Shown here: piece by piece, positions 40,993 to 49,386 of the stretch
How the letters are laid out: every line of letters starts with the position of its first letter
Numbering within the stretch: position 1 is the stretch's first letter
Source of the DNA: Planctobacterium sp965279005
GTDB taxonomy: Bacteria > Pseudomonadota > Gammaproteobacteria > Enterobacterales > Alteromonadaceae
Assembly: GCA_965279005.1 (NCBI GenBank)
Contig: CBDIHK010000024.1
Span: forward strand, 124,001-188,000
DNA: 64,000 nucleotides
Direction of reading: 5' to 3'
The notes under the pieces: model-generated
The model's input: only the letters and a program-made list of their open reading frames with translations
Database searches by the model: none
What the model was told of the DNA's origin: nothing
Program-made: the position numbers and the translations under genes

Positions 40993-41874
40993 GTGAATAA
41001 TGTAAAATTAATTATTGCTGTATTGGTTGCCGCTATCGCTTATAGCTCATTGTTTATTGTCAAAGAAGGTGAGCGCGGCATTGTTATCCAGTTTGGAAAA
41101 GTGAACCGTGACGCCGCTGGCGAAACCGTTGTGCACGGACCAGGTCTACACTTTAAAGTCCCTTTCATTGATACTGTACGCCTGTTAGATGCTCGCGTGC
41201 AGACCCTGGATGACGCCCCTGACCGTTTCGTAACTTCTGAGAAGAAAGACTTGATTGTTGACTCTTACGTGAAGTGGCGCATTAGCGATTTTGCCAAGTT
41301 CTACCTAGCTACCCAAGGCGGCAACAGGGCATTGGCGGAAGACCTATTGAAGCAGAAAGTAAACAATGGACTGCGTTCTGAGTTTGGTACCCGTACTATT
41401 TCAGAAATCGTATCCGGTGAGCGTTCTGAGTTGATGGATGAAGCCTTGCAGCAGTCGTCAGAAAGTTCTGATGAACTAGGTATCGAAATTGTCGATGTTA
41501 GGGTTAAGCAAATAAACCTGCCGCTTGAAGTCAGTAACTCTATCTTTGACCGTATGCGTGCAGAGCGTACTGCCGTAGCCAAAGAGCACCGCTCAAAAGG
41601 GCAGGAGCAAGCTGAGTTCCTGCGCGCTGACATCGACCGCAGGGTGACTGTTATGTTGGCTGATGCCGAGCGTAACGCCCGTAAATTGCGCGGTGAAGGA
41701 GATGCACAGGCAGCGCAAATCTACGCTGAAACTTATTCGAAAAATCCCGAATTCTATGCATTTTTGCGCAGTATGGATGCATATAAGGCGAGCTTTAACA
41801 GCAAGCAGGATGTCTTGATCGTTGAGCCAAATAGTGATTTCTTCAAATACTTGAACCAATCCATACAGCCTTAA
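40993..41874 (+). CDS. hflC: FtsH protease modulator HflC
   Basis: 293 residues. An N-terminal signal anchor (VKLIIAVLVAAIAYSSLFIV) is followed by the SPFH domain (EGERGIVIQFGKVNRD...) and a long helix rich in charged residues (EFLRADIDRRVTVMLADAERNARKLRGEGDAQAA). It is the partner of HflK. GTG start with GGAGG nine bases upstream inside the hflK end. A terminator follows. Confidence 0.95.
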   Translation: MNNVKLIIAVLVAAIAYSSLFIVKEGERGIVIQFGKVNRDAAGETVVHGPGLHFKVPFIDTVRLLDARVQTLDDAPDRFVTSEKKDLIVDSYVKWRISDFAKFYLATQGGNRALAEDLLKQKVNNGLRSEFGTRTISEIVSGERSELMDEALQQSSESSDELGIEIVDVRVKQINLPLEVSNSIFDRMRAERTAVAKEHRSKGQEQAEFLRADIDRRVTVMLADAERNARKLRGEGDAQAAQIYAETYSKNPEFYAFLRSMDAYKASFNSKQDVLIVEPNSDFFKYLNQSIQP

Positions 41875-41889
41875 CTTGTGCCTATCGCT

Positions 41890-41917
41890 AAAAAAGCGCC
41901 TTTGAGGCGCTTTTTTT
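41890..41917 (+). terminator. intrinsic terminator after hflC
   Basis: AAAAAAGCGCC, loop TTTG, then AGGCGCTTTTTTT: strong stem and T run 15 bp after the hflC stop, separating it from the aminotransferase gene. Confidence 0.93.
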
Positions 41918-41981
41918 CGTTAGCTTAGGTATTATCGATATCTCTTTAGTTCGTCTTGGGATCTAGAGGAAAGCAAACCCA

Positions 41982-43145
41982 ATGTTAAAACACCTTTACC
42001 AGCGCTTCCTGCAAGCTAACCCCGGTGTCCAGCACTACGCCTGCCATAGCCACCACTATTGGCCTGATGTAACCAGGGATGCCATGATTCAATACTGGGA
42101 TGACAGTGCCCAATACGTGGATGACAAGTGGAATTTCTTTTTCCAGGAAAAAGTTCCCAAGTTGCAGCAATATATTGCGACATTGCTTGGCACCAATCAG
42201 GCGGCCCAAATAGTATTTGCGCCCAATACCCATGAATTTGTGTTCCGGTTATTGAGTTGCCTGGATCTTGCCAAGCCGGTCACCATAGTTACTACAGATA
42301 GTGAATTCCATAGCTTTACCCGCCAAATCAACCGGCTAGACGAGCTAAGTAACGTCAAGGTTGTGCGCGTTAAAACCGAGCCCTTTGCCGACTTTGATGC
42401 CCGCCTTGTGGACGCCGTATTGCAGCACCAACCTGATATGGTGTTTTTTAGCCAAGTATTTTTTAATTCGGGAATGGCCATCAAGGATCTAGATGGCATT
42501 ATTAATCGCATTAAACTTTTGGATAACATGATCGTGGTGGACGGTTACCATGCTTTCACCGCCTTGCCTTTGGATCTGAGCCAACACCGCAGCCGCATAT
42601 TCTATTTATCTGGTGGCTATAAATATGCCCAAGGTGGTGAAGGTGTATGTTTTATGCATTGTCCGAAAAGTATCCTACTAAGGCCGCTTTACACTGGCTG
42701 GTATGCAGAGTTTGGTGAGTTACAGAAGTTCAAGTCGCGCAAAGTGGACTACAGCAAAACGGGTTTCCATTACGCTGGTTCTACCATGGACTACAGTGGC
42801 ATTTACCGCCAGCTTGCTGTTTTTGAGCAGTGGCATGAGTTGGGGATCAGCATTGCTGATATCCATGGGCACGTACAAACCATGCAGGCCAGCTTTTTAG
42901 GGCACCTGGACAGCATTGGCCATGCAATATTGAACCGTGACAAATTGGTCGCAAATGACTTATCTGTGCATGGTCACTTCCTCAGTTTCGAATTACCCGG
43001 TGGTCAAGCTGGGCAGTTGCATGAATTTTTAAAGCAACACAAAATCATGACTGATCACCGTGGCAACAGGTTGCGTTTTGGTTTTGCGCCGTACCATGAA
43101 GCTGGCGACATAGACTTGTCCTGCCTAGGACAATTCAATGTTTGA
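41982..43145 (+). CDS. PLP-dependent class V aminotransferase / kynureninase-like
   Basis: 387 residues of fold type I PLP enzyme. The N-terminus (HYACHSHHYWPDVTRDAM) and the segment YVDDKWNFFFQEKVPKLQQYIATLLG resemble the kynureninase/cysteine-desulfurase superfamily. VVDGYHAF carries the pyridine-N Asp, and YLSGGYKYAQGGEGVCFM carries the PLP lysine. Substrate unknown; a true kynureninase is only one possibility, and no tryptophan or NAD genes are adjacent. It lies between hflC and yjeT, where E. coli has no gene, and its stop overlaps yjeT by 8 bp. Confidence 0.78.
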   Translation: MLKHLYQRFLQANPGVQHYACHSHHYWPDVTRDAMIQYWDDSAQYVDDKWNFFFQEKVPKLQQYIATLLGTNQAAQIVFAPNTHEFVFRLLSCLDLAKPVTIVTTDSEFHSFTRQINRLDELSNVKVVRVKTEPFADFDARLVDAVLQHQPDMVFFSQVFFNSGMAIKDLDGIINRIKLLDNMIVVDGYHAFTALPLDLSQHRSRIFYLSGGYKYAQGGEGVCFMHCPKSILLRPLYTGWYAEFGELQKFKSRKVDYSKTGFHYAGSTMDYSGIYRQLAVFEQWHELGISIADIHGHVQTMQASFLGHLDSIGHAILNRDKLVANDLSVHGHFLSFELPGGQAGQLHEFLKQHKIMTDHRGNRLRFGFAPYHEAGDIDLSCLGQFNV

Positions 43146-43323
43146 TATTTTGTTATTGGCATTTGCCTTATTTCTGGTGTTGGAGGGGATAGGGCCGATG
43201 TTGTTTCCAAACAAGTGGCGCGCTTTTGTGCTCACCTTGGCAGATCGACCGGTCAATGAATTACGCATGATTGGCGGCGTGATGGTGACAATAGGCTTAG
43301 TGTCACTGCTTTATTGGTTGTGA
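43138..43323 (+). CDS. yjeT: DUF2065 (YjeT) small membrane protein
   Basis: 61 residues with two membrane helices (ILLLAFALFLVLEGIGPMLF and IGGVMVTIGLVSLLYWL) joined by a short loop (NKWRAFVLTLADRP). The DUF2065 family sits between hflC and purA in many gammaproteobacteria; its function is unknown. The start overlaps the aminotransferase stop by 8 bp, so the two are probably translated together. Confidence 0.93.
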   Translation: MFDILLLAFALFLVLEGIGPMLFPNKWRAFVLTLADRPVNELRMIGGVMVTIGLVSLLYWL

Positions 43324-43460
43324 AGCGCCTGAATAAGCCGTTTAAGCCAGCGTGCAGCGCCAAATAGTGCTGTTGAATTGACCAAATAGACAACAAAATG
43401 GGTGATTCAAACTAGTCCTCTTGATAGAATCTTCCTCTAATTTTTCGAATAGCAAAATAA

Positions 43461-44759
43461 ATGGCAAATAACGTAGTTGTGCTCGGCACCCAATGGGGTG
43501 ACGAGGGAAAAGGAAAGGTCGTTGACCTGTTGACTGACAAGGCGGCATATGTGGTTCGTTACCAAGGTGGCCACAATGCCGGGCATACCCTGGTAATTGA
43601 CGGTGAAAAAACTGTTCTGCACCTCATTCCATCTGGTATTTTACGTGATAATGTGAAGTGTGTGATTGGCAATGGCGTGGTGCTTAGCCCGGAAGCCCTG
43701 ATGAAGGAAATTGCCATGCTGAAGTCGCGTGACGTGCCGGTTGAAGAGCGCCTCGTCATTAGCGAAGCTTGTCCACTTATCCTTCCTTACCACATCGCAC
43801 TTGACCAAGCGCGTGAAGCCGCACGGGGCAATAAGGCGATTGGAACAACTGGCCGCGGTATCGGTCCTGCCTATGAGGACAAAGTATCCCGCCGCGGTTT
43901 ACGGGTGGGGGATTTATTCTGCGTAGAAAGTTTTGCCAGCAAGCTTAAAGAAGTCATGGAATACCACAACTTCGCACTTGAGCACTATTACAAGGCTGAA
44001 CCTGTTAGCTATGACCAGGTATTGCAAGAAGTACTTGCTATCGCAGACACTTTGAAAGACATGGTTGTTGATGTTACTGACATGCTCGACAAAGCCCGCC
44101 ACAACGGCGAAAAAATCATGTTCGAGGGTGCCCAAGGCACCCTTTTGGATATCGACCATGGTACTTATCCCTATGTGACTTCGTCCAACACCACAGTAGG
44201 TGGTGTTGCCACTGGCGCCGGTTTTGGCCCACTTCACCTGGATTATGTCTTGGGTATCGTCAAAGCCTATACCACCCGGGTAGGTTCAGGCCCATTCCCT
44301 ACCGAACTGGACTGTGAAGTAGGTGAGCACCTAGGTGTCAAAGGCCATGAGTTCGGTGCCACAACCGGCCGTAAGCGCCGTACAGGTTGGTTTGATGCGG
44401 TAGCGATCAAACGCGCGGTGCAAATAAACTCAATTTCAGGCTTTTGCCTTACCAAGCTCGACGTACTAGATGGTTTGCAAGAGATCAAAATTTGTGTCGG
44501 CTACAAAATGCCTGATGGCACTATTAATGATGTGCCGCCCATGGCCGCTGATGGCTATGACACGGTAGAGCCGGTGTATGAAACTATGCCTGGTTGGTCC
44601 GAAAATACCTATGGGATTACCGAGTTGGCGGGCTTGCCTGACGCCGCACAGGCTTACATTAAACGCATCGAAGCTATAACAGGGGTGCCGGTACACATTA
44701 TATCTACCGGGCCTGATCGGAATGAGACAATTGTGCTCACCCATCCGTATGATGCTTAG
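43461..44759 (+). CDS. purA: adenylosuccinate synthetase
   Basis: 432 residues. GTQWGDEGKGKVVDLL is the GTP phosphate loop with the catalytic Asp, and GGHNAGHT carries the catalytic His. FEGAQGTLLDIDHGTYPYVT and the late GPDRNETI (guanine site) complete the core. It condenses IMP with aspartate using GTP, the first step toward AMP. It has its own 137-bp upstream region. Confidence 0.98.
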   Translation: MANNVVVLGTQWGDEGKGKVVDLLTDKAAYVVRYQGGHNAGHTLVIDGEKTVLHLIPSGILRDNVKCVIGNGVVLSPEALMKEIAMLKSRDVPVEERLVISEACPLILPYHIALDQAREAARGNKAIGTTGRGIGPAYEDKVSRRGLRVGDLFCVESFASKLKEVMEYHNFALEHYYKAEPVSYDQVLQEVLAIADTLKDMVVDVTDMLDKARHNGEKIMFEGAQGTLLDIDHGTYPYVTSSNTTVGGVATGAGFGPLHLDYVLGIVKAYTTRVGSGPFPTELDCEVGEHLGVKGHEFGATTGRKRRTGWFDAVAIKRAVQINSISGFCLTKLDVLDGLQEIKICVGYKMPDGTINDVPPMAADGYDTVEPVYETMPGWSENTYGITELAGLPDAAQAYIKRIEAITGVPVHIISTGPDRNETIVLTHPYDA

Positions 44760-44823
44760 TACATCTGAAAAAAATTAGGTCGCGCTTGCGGCCTTTTTCG
44801 CCTCTAACAGACAGGAAATCCAA

Positions 44824-46203
44824 GTGACTGATATTTCTACCATAGCTGGAAAAGTTGAACACCTCAGGAAAACCTTCGCCACAGGTAAAACCCGCGATAG
44901 GCAGTGGCGTATCCAACAGCTGAAGCAGGTTAAACGGTTAACCATAGAAAATGAGCAAAAGATACTGGACGCATTGGCCGCTGATCTCGGCAAGTGTGAA
45001 TTGGAGGCCTGGAATTCAGAAATAAGCTATATCACCGGCGAAGTTGACCACAACATCAAACACCTGTCAGCCTGGATGCGCAGGCGTAGTGTGAAAACCC
45101 CTATCCTGGCACAGCCTGGCAAAAGCTATATCCAACCTGAGCCACTTGGGACTGCATTAATCATCGGTGCTTGGAACTACCCATTCCAGCTAGTATTAGC
45201 GCCTTTTGTCGCCGCACTTGCTGCTGGCAACTGCGCGGTATTAAAGCCTTCTGAGCTGGCGGTAAATACCTCCGCTTTGCTCGCAGAGCTGGTGCCCCAG
45301 TACCTCGACAAAGATGCGGTTTGCGTGGTTGAGGGTGGCGTAGAGGAAACCACCGAGCTGTTGCAGCAGAAGTTTGACCATATCCTGTACACTGGCGGCG
45401 AAATGGTAGGCAAAATCATCATGCGCGCTGCAGCCGAGCATTTGACCCCGGTGACTTTGGAACTTGGCGGCAAAAGCCCGTGTGTTGTCGACAAAAACAC
45501 TAACCTAGATGTCTCAGTTTCCCGAATTGCCTGGTGTAAATGGATGAATGCAGGGCAAACCTGTGTTGCGCCTGATTATGTCATTGTGGAAAAACAATAT
45601 GCCGATAAGCTCGTTGCTGCGCTTAAGCAGAAAATACACGCTTTCTATAGCAGTGATGCCCAGCAAAGCCAGGACTATGGCCGCATTATCAATGAACGGC
45701 ACTGGCAGCGCATTATGGGCTACCTGGATGGACAAAACGTTGTCTTTGGTGGCTCTGGTAACCAAGAAGACCGCTACATTGAACCAACCCTAGTACTCGA
45801 TCCGGGCTGGGATAGCCCGCTAATGCAAAACGAGATATTTGGACCTATCCTGCCGATAATAACGGTAGATAGTATCAGTGACGCAGAAGGTATTATTAAT
45901 TCCCGACCCAAGCCCCTGGCAATGTATGTGTTTTCCAAAAACGATGCGTTTGTTGACAACCTATTGGCGCGAACTAGCGCCGGTAGTGTCTGTGTCAATG
46001 ACGGCATGATGTTTATGGCAAACCAAGACTTGCCTTTTGGTGGGGTGGGCAATAGCGGCATGGGTGCCTATTGTGGCAAAGCCGGGTTTGATACATTCAG
46101 CCACCTCAAGGCGGTAATGAAACGCAGCTTTGCTTTTGACGTGGACGTGCGCTACGCACCCTACTCAGACAAAAAATTAAAAATGTTGAAGATGTTGCGC
46201 TAA
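44824..46203 (+). CDS. class 3 aldehyde dehydrogenase (coniferyl-aldehyde type)
   Basis: 459 residues. VTLELGGKSPCVVDKNTNL carries the general base Glu, and NAGQTCVAPDYV carries the catalytic Cys. The short length and missing N-terminal extension match class 3 ALDHs, which oxidise aromatic and medium-chain fatty aldehydes with NAD(P). The C-terminus SDKKLKMLKMLR is an amphipathic basic tail, common in this subgroup and perhaps membrane-associating. GTG start with AGGA upstream. The VOC gene follows 2 bp later. Confidence 0.92.
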   Translation: MTDISTIAGKVEHLRKTFATGKTRDRQWRIQQLKQVKRLTIENEQKILDALAADLGKCELEAWNSEISYITGEVDHNIKHLSAWMRRRSVKTPILAQPGKSYIQPEPLGTALIIGAWNYPFQLVLAPFVAALAAGNCAVLKPSELAVNTSALLAELVPQYLDKDAVCVVEGGVEETTELLQQKFDHILYTGGEMVGKIIMRAAAEHLTPVTLELGGKSPCVVDKNTNLDVSVSRIAWCKWMNAGQTCVAPDYVIVEKQYADKLVAALKQKIHAFYSSDAQQSQDYGRIINERHWQRIMGYLDGQNVVFGGSGNQEDRYIEPTLVLDPGWDSPLMQNEIFGPILPIITVDSISDAEGIINSRPKPLAMYVFSKNDAFVDNLLARTSAGSVCVNDGMMFMANQDLPFGGVGNSGMGAYCGKAGFDTFSHLKAVMKRSFAFDVDVRYAPYSDKKLKMLKMLR

Positions 46204-46205
46204 CC

Positions 46206-46634
46206 ATGGCTGATGCATTGCGCCCCTTCCACTTGGCAATACCTGTACATGACCTGGCACTTGCCGATTCTTTCTATGGCGGTGTATTGGGTTGCACCAA
46301 GGGGCGCTTTAGCTCACGCTGGATCGATTGGGATTTCTGGGGGCACCAGCTAGTCACCCACCAAGTGCCTGCAAAAAAGCAGGATGCTGGCGCCAATAAT
46401 GTCGATGGCGAACAAGTATCAGTGCCACATTTTGGCGTTGTGATGACAAAAGCCCAGTGGTCAGATATCAAAGCCACCGTTGAAAAGCATAATATTCCCT
46501 ATGTCATTAAACCTACCTTGCGTTTTGCCGGCGAACCGGGCGAACAAGGTACATTTTTTATTCGTGACTATTCAGAAAATTTGCTAGAGTTTAAATACTT
46601 TGATGATTTAGATTCACTATTCAAAGCTGAGTAG
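46206..46634 (+). CDS. VOC-family (glyoxalase/bleomycin-resistance-like) protein
   Basis: A 142-residue single vicinal-oxygen-chelate domain. RPFHLAIPVHDLALADSFYGGVLG has the first metal ligand His, HQLVTHQVP and VPHFGVVM add further His residues, and FIRDYSENLLEFKYF ends with the terminal Glu ligand. It probably acts as a dioxygenase or lyase on a small molecule. It is joined to the aldehyde dehydrogenase by a 2-bp gap, so it may act on related aldehydes; this is inference. Confidence 0.85.
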   Translation: MADALRPFHLAIPVHDLALADSFYGGVLGCTKGRFSSRWIDWDFWGHQLVTHQVPAKKQDAGANNVDGEQVSVPHFGVVMTKAQWSDIKATVEKHNIPYVIKPTLRFAGEPGEQGTFFIRDYSENLLEFKYFDDLDSLFKAE

Positions 46635-46696
46635 TATTCAACAAAAAAATGAATGCGGTTCGCTAAACGTGAGTCCGTTGGCTAAGATCGATTGCA

Positions 46697-47695
46697 ATGA
46701 AATACCACGAATCCTATTCTGATTCCCAAGCTCTGCTAGAAAAGGCACTGCGCTTCTTGGATCAATATCAGCTAGCCTATAACCCAGTATTCTACGCTGT
46801 TGCCTACCAACATATGGCGGGTAACAACTTGGCATTAAGCGGCGCCATTGAACAGGCTATTGCTGCTGGAAAATTCGATCCCTATGGCGTGGAACAATTA
46901 TTCGAACAATTCATTGAAAGCCAATCCAATGATAATGCCCCTGATTTTGATGAGCTGGGGAGCACCATCGACAAATTACAAGGTGCGGCTGAGAAAAACG
47001 GCGTGGCTGTGGACGCTTTGGATAAAGAGCTTGGCAATAACTATGGTTCTGCTTCAAGCAATCCAGAACCCATTGTGGCTATCACAAAATCAATCGTTGA
47101 TGGCCAGAAAAAGCTGATGAAGCAAGTGGCCAAGGCTAAAACCCAATCGGAACAAATAAAAGCGGAACTTGCGGCGGCAAAATTGCAAGCGGTTACCGAC
47201 CCACTGACCAGCCTGCAAAACCGCAATGGCTTGGAAATCCAATTCAAGGGGTTGCTTGGCCAAGGCCAAAAACAGGGCATATATACCGGATTGCTCGACC
47301 TCGACCATTTTAAGAATTTTAACGACAGTTACGGCCACTTGGTTGGGGATCTTATTCTGAAGCGGATCGGTAAGCTGCTAAAAGAAGAATTACCAAATGA
47401 AGCTACGCCTTTCAGGTTTGGTGGCGAAGAATTTGTCATGCTGCTAACGGCTTCCCACATAGATGCTGCAATCTCAATTGCTGAGGAAATCCGCTATAAA
47501 GTGGAGAAATTGCGCTTCAAAAGTGCCAAGACGAAAGAGCGTTTACCGCAACTGACTATATCCATAGGGCTTAGCCAATGGAGCCATGGTGAAACCTTGG
47601 AAGAGGTGCTTATCAGGGCGGACGAAGCCCTATACCAGGCGAAGAATGAAGGTAGGAACCTGGTTAAGTTTAGTTATGTAGAGGCGAGGGACTGA
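46697..47695 (+). CDS. diguanylate cyclase (GGDEF domain)
   Basis: 332 residues, soluble. The N-terminal 120 residues are helical with no recognised sensor fold, then a coiled coil (QKKLMKQVAKAKTQSEQIKAELAAAK) precedes the GGDEF domain (about 165-330). The active-site motif is FRFGGEEF. The RxxD inhibitory site is missing (PNEA at that position), so product inhibition is not expected. It likely makes c-di-GMP in response to an unknown cytosolic signal. Single gene. Confidence 0.92.
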   Translation: MKYHESYSDSQALLEKALRFLDQYQLAYNPVFYAVAYQHMAGNNLALSGAIEQAIAAGKFDPYGVEQLFEQFIESQSNDNAPDFDELGSTIDKLQGAAEKNGVAVDALDKELGNNYGSASSNPEPIVAITKSIVDGQKKLMKQVAKAKTQSEQIKAELAAAKLQAVTDPLTSLQNRNGLEIQFKGLLGQGQKQGIYTGLLDLDHFKNFNDSYGHLVGDLILKRIGKLLKEELPNEATPFRFGGEEFVMLLTASHIDAAISIAEEIRYKVEKLRFKSAKTKERLPQLTISIGLSQWSHGETLEEVLIRADEALYQAKNEGRNLVKFSYVEARD

Positions 47696-47777
47696 ATAAA
47701 GTTTTCAATTTGGGGTGGCCTCCATTACACTTGCAGGGGCTTAACTTAAACTATTCTTGGATGAAAGGTAAACTCCC

Positions 47778-48104
47778 ATGAAACTAATCTATGCTTTATT
47801 AGCCCTATTGTTGCCAATTAGTGTATACGCTGCTAATCAAACTATTCCGAGTGATCGTGAAATAGTAGAAATTGTAAGTTATCATGATCATACGGTAATC
47901 AAGTTCTCCCCTGGGTTTCAAGATAGTCAGGATTGCACTAGCAATGCCACTAACACAATCCAGTTAGATACGGCAGACGATCCCAACGGGCAGATGTATG
48001 CACTAGTGTTGGCCGCGGCTGCCGCTTCTAAGAATATAGGGTTTGGCATAGGCGGATGTGCTGGCCAATATCCACGGGTCTATCGCGTTGATGTAAGATT
48101 CTGA
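47778..48104 (+). CDS. small secreted protein, unknown function
   Basis: 108 residues with a signal peptide (KLIYALLALLLPISVYA) and a mature domain of about 90 residues with two cysteines (SQDCTSN, IGGCAG) probably forming a disulfide. Its layout (CTSNATNTIQLDTADDPNGQMYALVLAAAASKN) is of a type common in small periplasmic proteins of marine gammaproteobacteria, but I cannot assign a family. It is followed by a strong bidirectional terminator. Confidence 0.75.
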   Translation: MKLIYALLALLLPISVYAANQTIPSDREIVEIVSYHDHTVIKFSPGFQDSQDCTSNATNTIQLDTADDPNGQMYALVLAAAAASKNIGFGIGGCAGQYPRVYRVDVRF

Positions 48105-48155
48105 TTGCTACTTGGATTTGCTTACAAAAGCGGTTTTTTAACCTATGTGAAATGA

Positions 48156-48182
48156 AAAATGCCAGCTCAAAGCTGGCATTTT
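48156..48182. terminator. bidirectional terminator between secreted protein and fadA
   Basis: A perfect 12-bp stem AAAATGCCAGCT, loop CAA, AGCTGGCATTTT. The A and T flanks serve both converging genes. Confidence 0.93.
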
Positions 48183-48207
48183 GTCTTTATGATAATAGCA
48201 CTAGGGT

Positions 48208-49371
48208 TTAGACACGCTCAAATATAGTAGCGATACCTTGCCCCAGGCCAATACACATAGTGGCAAGGCCCAAGGTCTTGTCCTTGGCTTCCATCAAGTT
48301 GAGCAAGGTGGTGCTGATACGGGCACCTGAACAACCTAGTGGGTGGCCAAGTGCAATGGCACCGCCATTTAGGTTAACCATGTCATCGTACTTGTCCAAC
48401 AAGCCCAAGGCTTTGACGCATGACAGGGCTTGCGCTGCAAAGGCTTCGTTAAACTCGGCGATTTCAATGTCAGCGATGCTTAGACCCGCATGTTTAAGTG
48501 CTTTTTGGGTTGCAGGGACTGGACCGTAACCCATGATTGCGGCATCACAACCTGCTACACCCATGGCACGCACGCGGGCACGGATAGTGACACCAAGTGC
48601 TTTGGCGCGTTCTTCCGACATAAGCAGCATGGCAGCAGCACCATCTGAAATGGCGGAGGAGGTACCGGCGGTAACCGTGCCGTTGGCTGGGTCAAACACC
48701 GGGCGCAGTCCAGACAAACTCTCAACTGTGCACTCAGGGCGGATAACCTCGTCATGCTTGACCAAAGTCAAAGCGCCATCGGCATCATGGCCTTCGGTAG
48801 CGACAATTTCGTTATCCCAGCGGCCTTCTTGTGCCGCCGCAAACGCGCGTTGGTGCGAGCGGGCGCCAAATACGTCCTGCATTTCACGGGTAATTCCGTT
48901 TTGCTTGCCAAGTAGCTCCGCAGTTAGGCCCATATTGCCCGATGCCTTAGCGGTATATTTGGCCAGCCCTGGGTGGAAATCCACGTTGAAGGTCATTGGG
49001 ACATGGCCCATGTGCTCCACGCCACCGATCATGTAAACGTCACCTTGGCCAGTCATGATACCCATGGTGGCATCGTGCAGTGCTTGCATTGATGAGCCAC
49101 AAAGGCGGTTGACAGTGACGGCACTGACTGAACGCGGAATATCCGTCAAAAGCTGGGCATTACGGGCAACGTTGAAGCCTTGCTCTTTGGTCTGTTGCAC
49201 ACAGCCCCAGATGATGTCTTCAATCTCTGTTGGATCAAGCTGTGGGTTGCGTACTAGCAATGAGTTCATCAAGTGCGCCGATAGGCTTTCAGCGCGAACG
49301 TTGCGGAATACACCGCCTTTAGAACGCCCCATAGGGGTACGGATACAATCTACTACGACTACGTTTTTCAT
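48208..49371 (-). CDS. fadA: 3-ketoacyl-CoA thiolase, fatty-acid oxidation complex beta subunit
   Basis: 387 residues, the same length as E. coli FadA. RTPMGRSKGGVFRNVRAE is at the N-terminus, NRLCGSSMQALHDA holds the acyl-accepting Cys, GGAIALGHPLGCSGAR and CIGLGQG carry the catalytic His and second Cys. It releases acetyl-CoA in the last beta-oxidation step. The start is at MKNVVVVDC (ATG 49371) with GGGGATA upstream; two more codons from a GTG are possible. It follows fadB by 15 bp. Confidence 0.96.
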   Translation of the reverse strand: MKNVVVVDCIRTPMGRSKGGVFRNVRAESLSAHLMNSLLVRNPQLDPTEIEDIIWGCVQQTKEQGFNVARNAQLLTDIPRSVSAVTVNRLCGSSMQALHDATMGIMTGQGDVYMIGGVEHMGHVPMTFNVDFHPGLAKYTAKASGNMGLTAELLGKQNGITREMQDVFGARSHQRAFAAAQEGRWDNEIVATEGHDADGALTLVKHDEVIRPECTVESLSGLRPVFDPANGTVTAGTSSAISDGAAAMLLMSEERAKALGVTIRARVRAMGVAGCDAAIMGYGPVPATQKALKHAGLSIADIEIAEFNEAFAAQALSCVKALGLLDKYDDMVNLNGGAIALGHPLGCSGARISTTLLNLMEAKDKTLGLATMCIGLGQGIATIFERV

Positions 49372-49386
49372 CTTCACTATCCCCTA

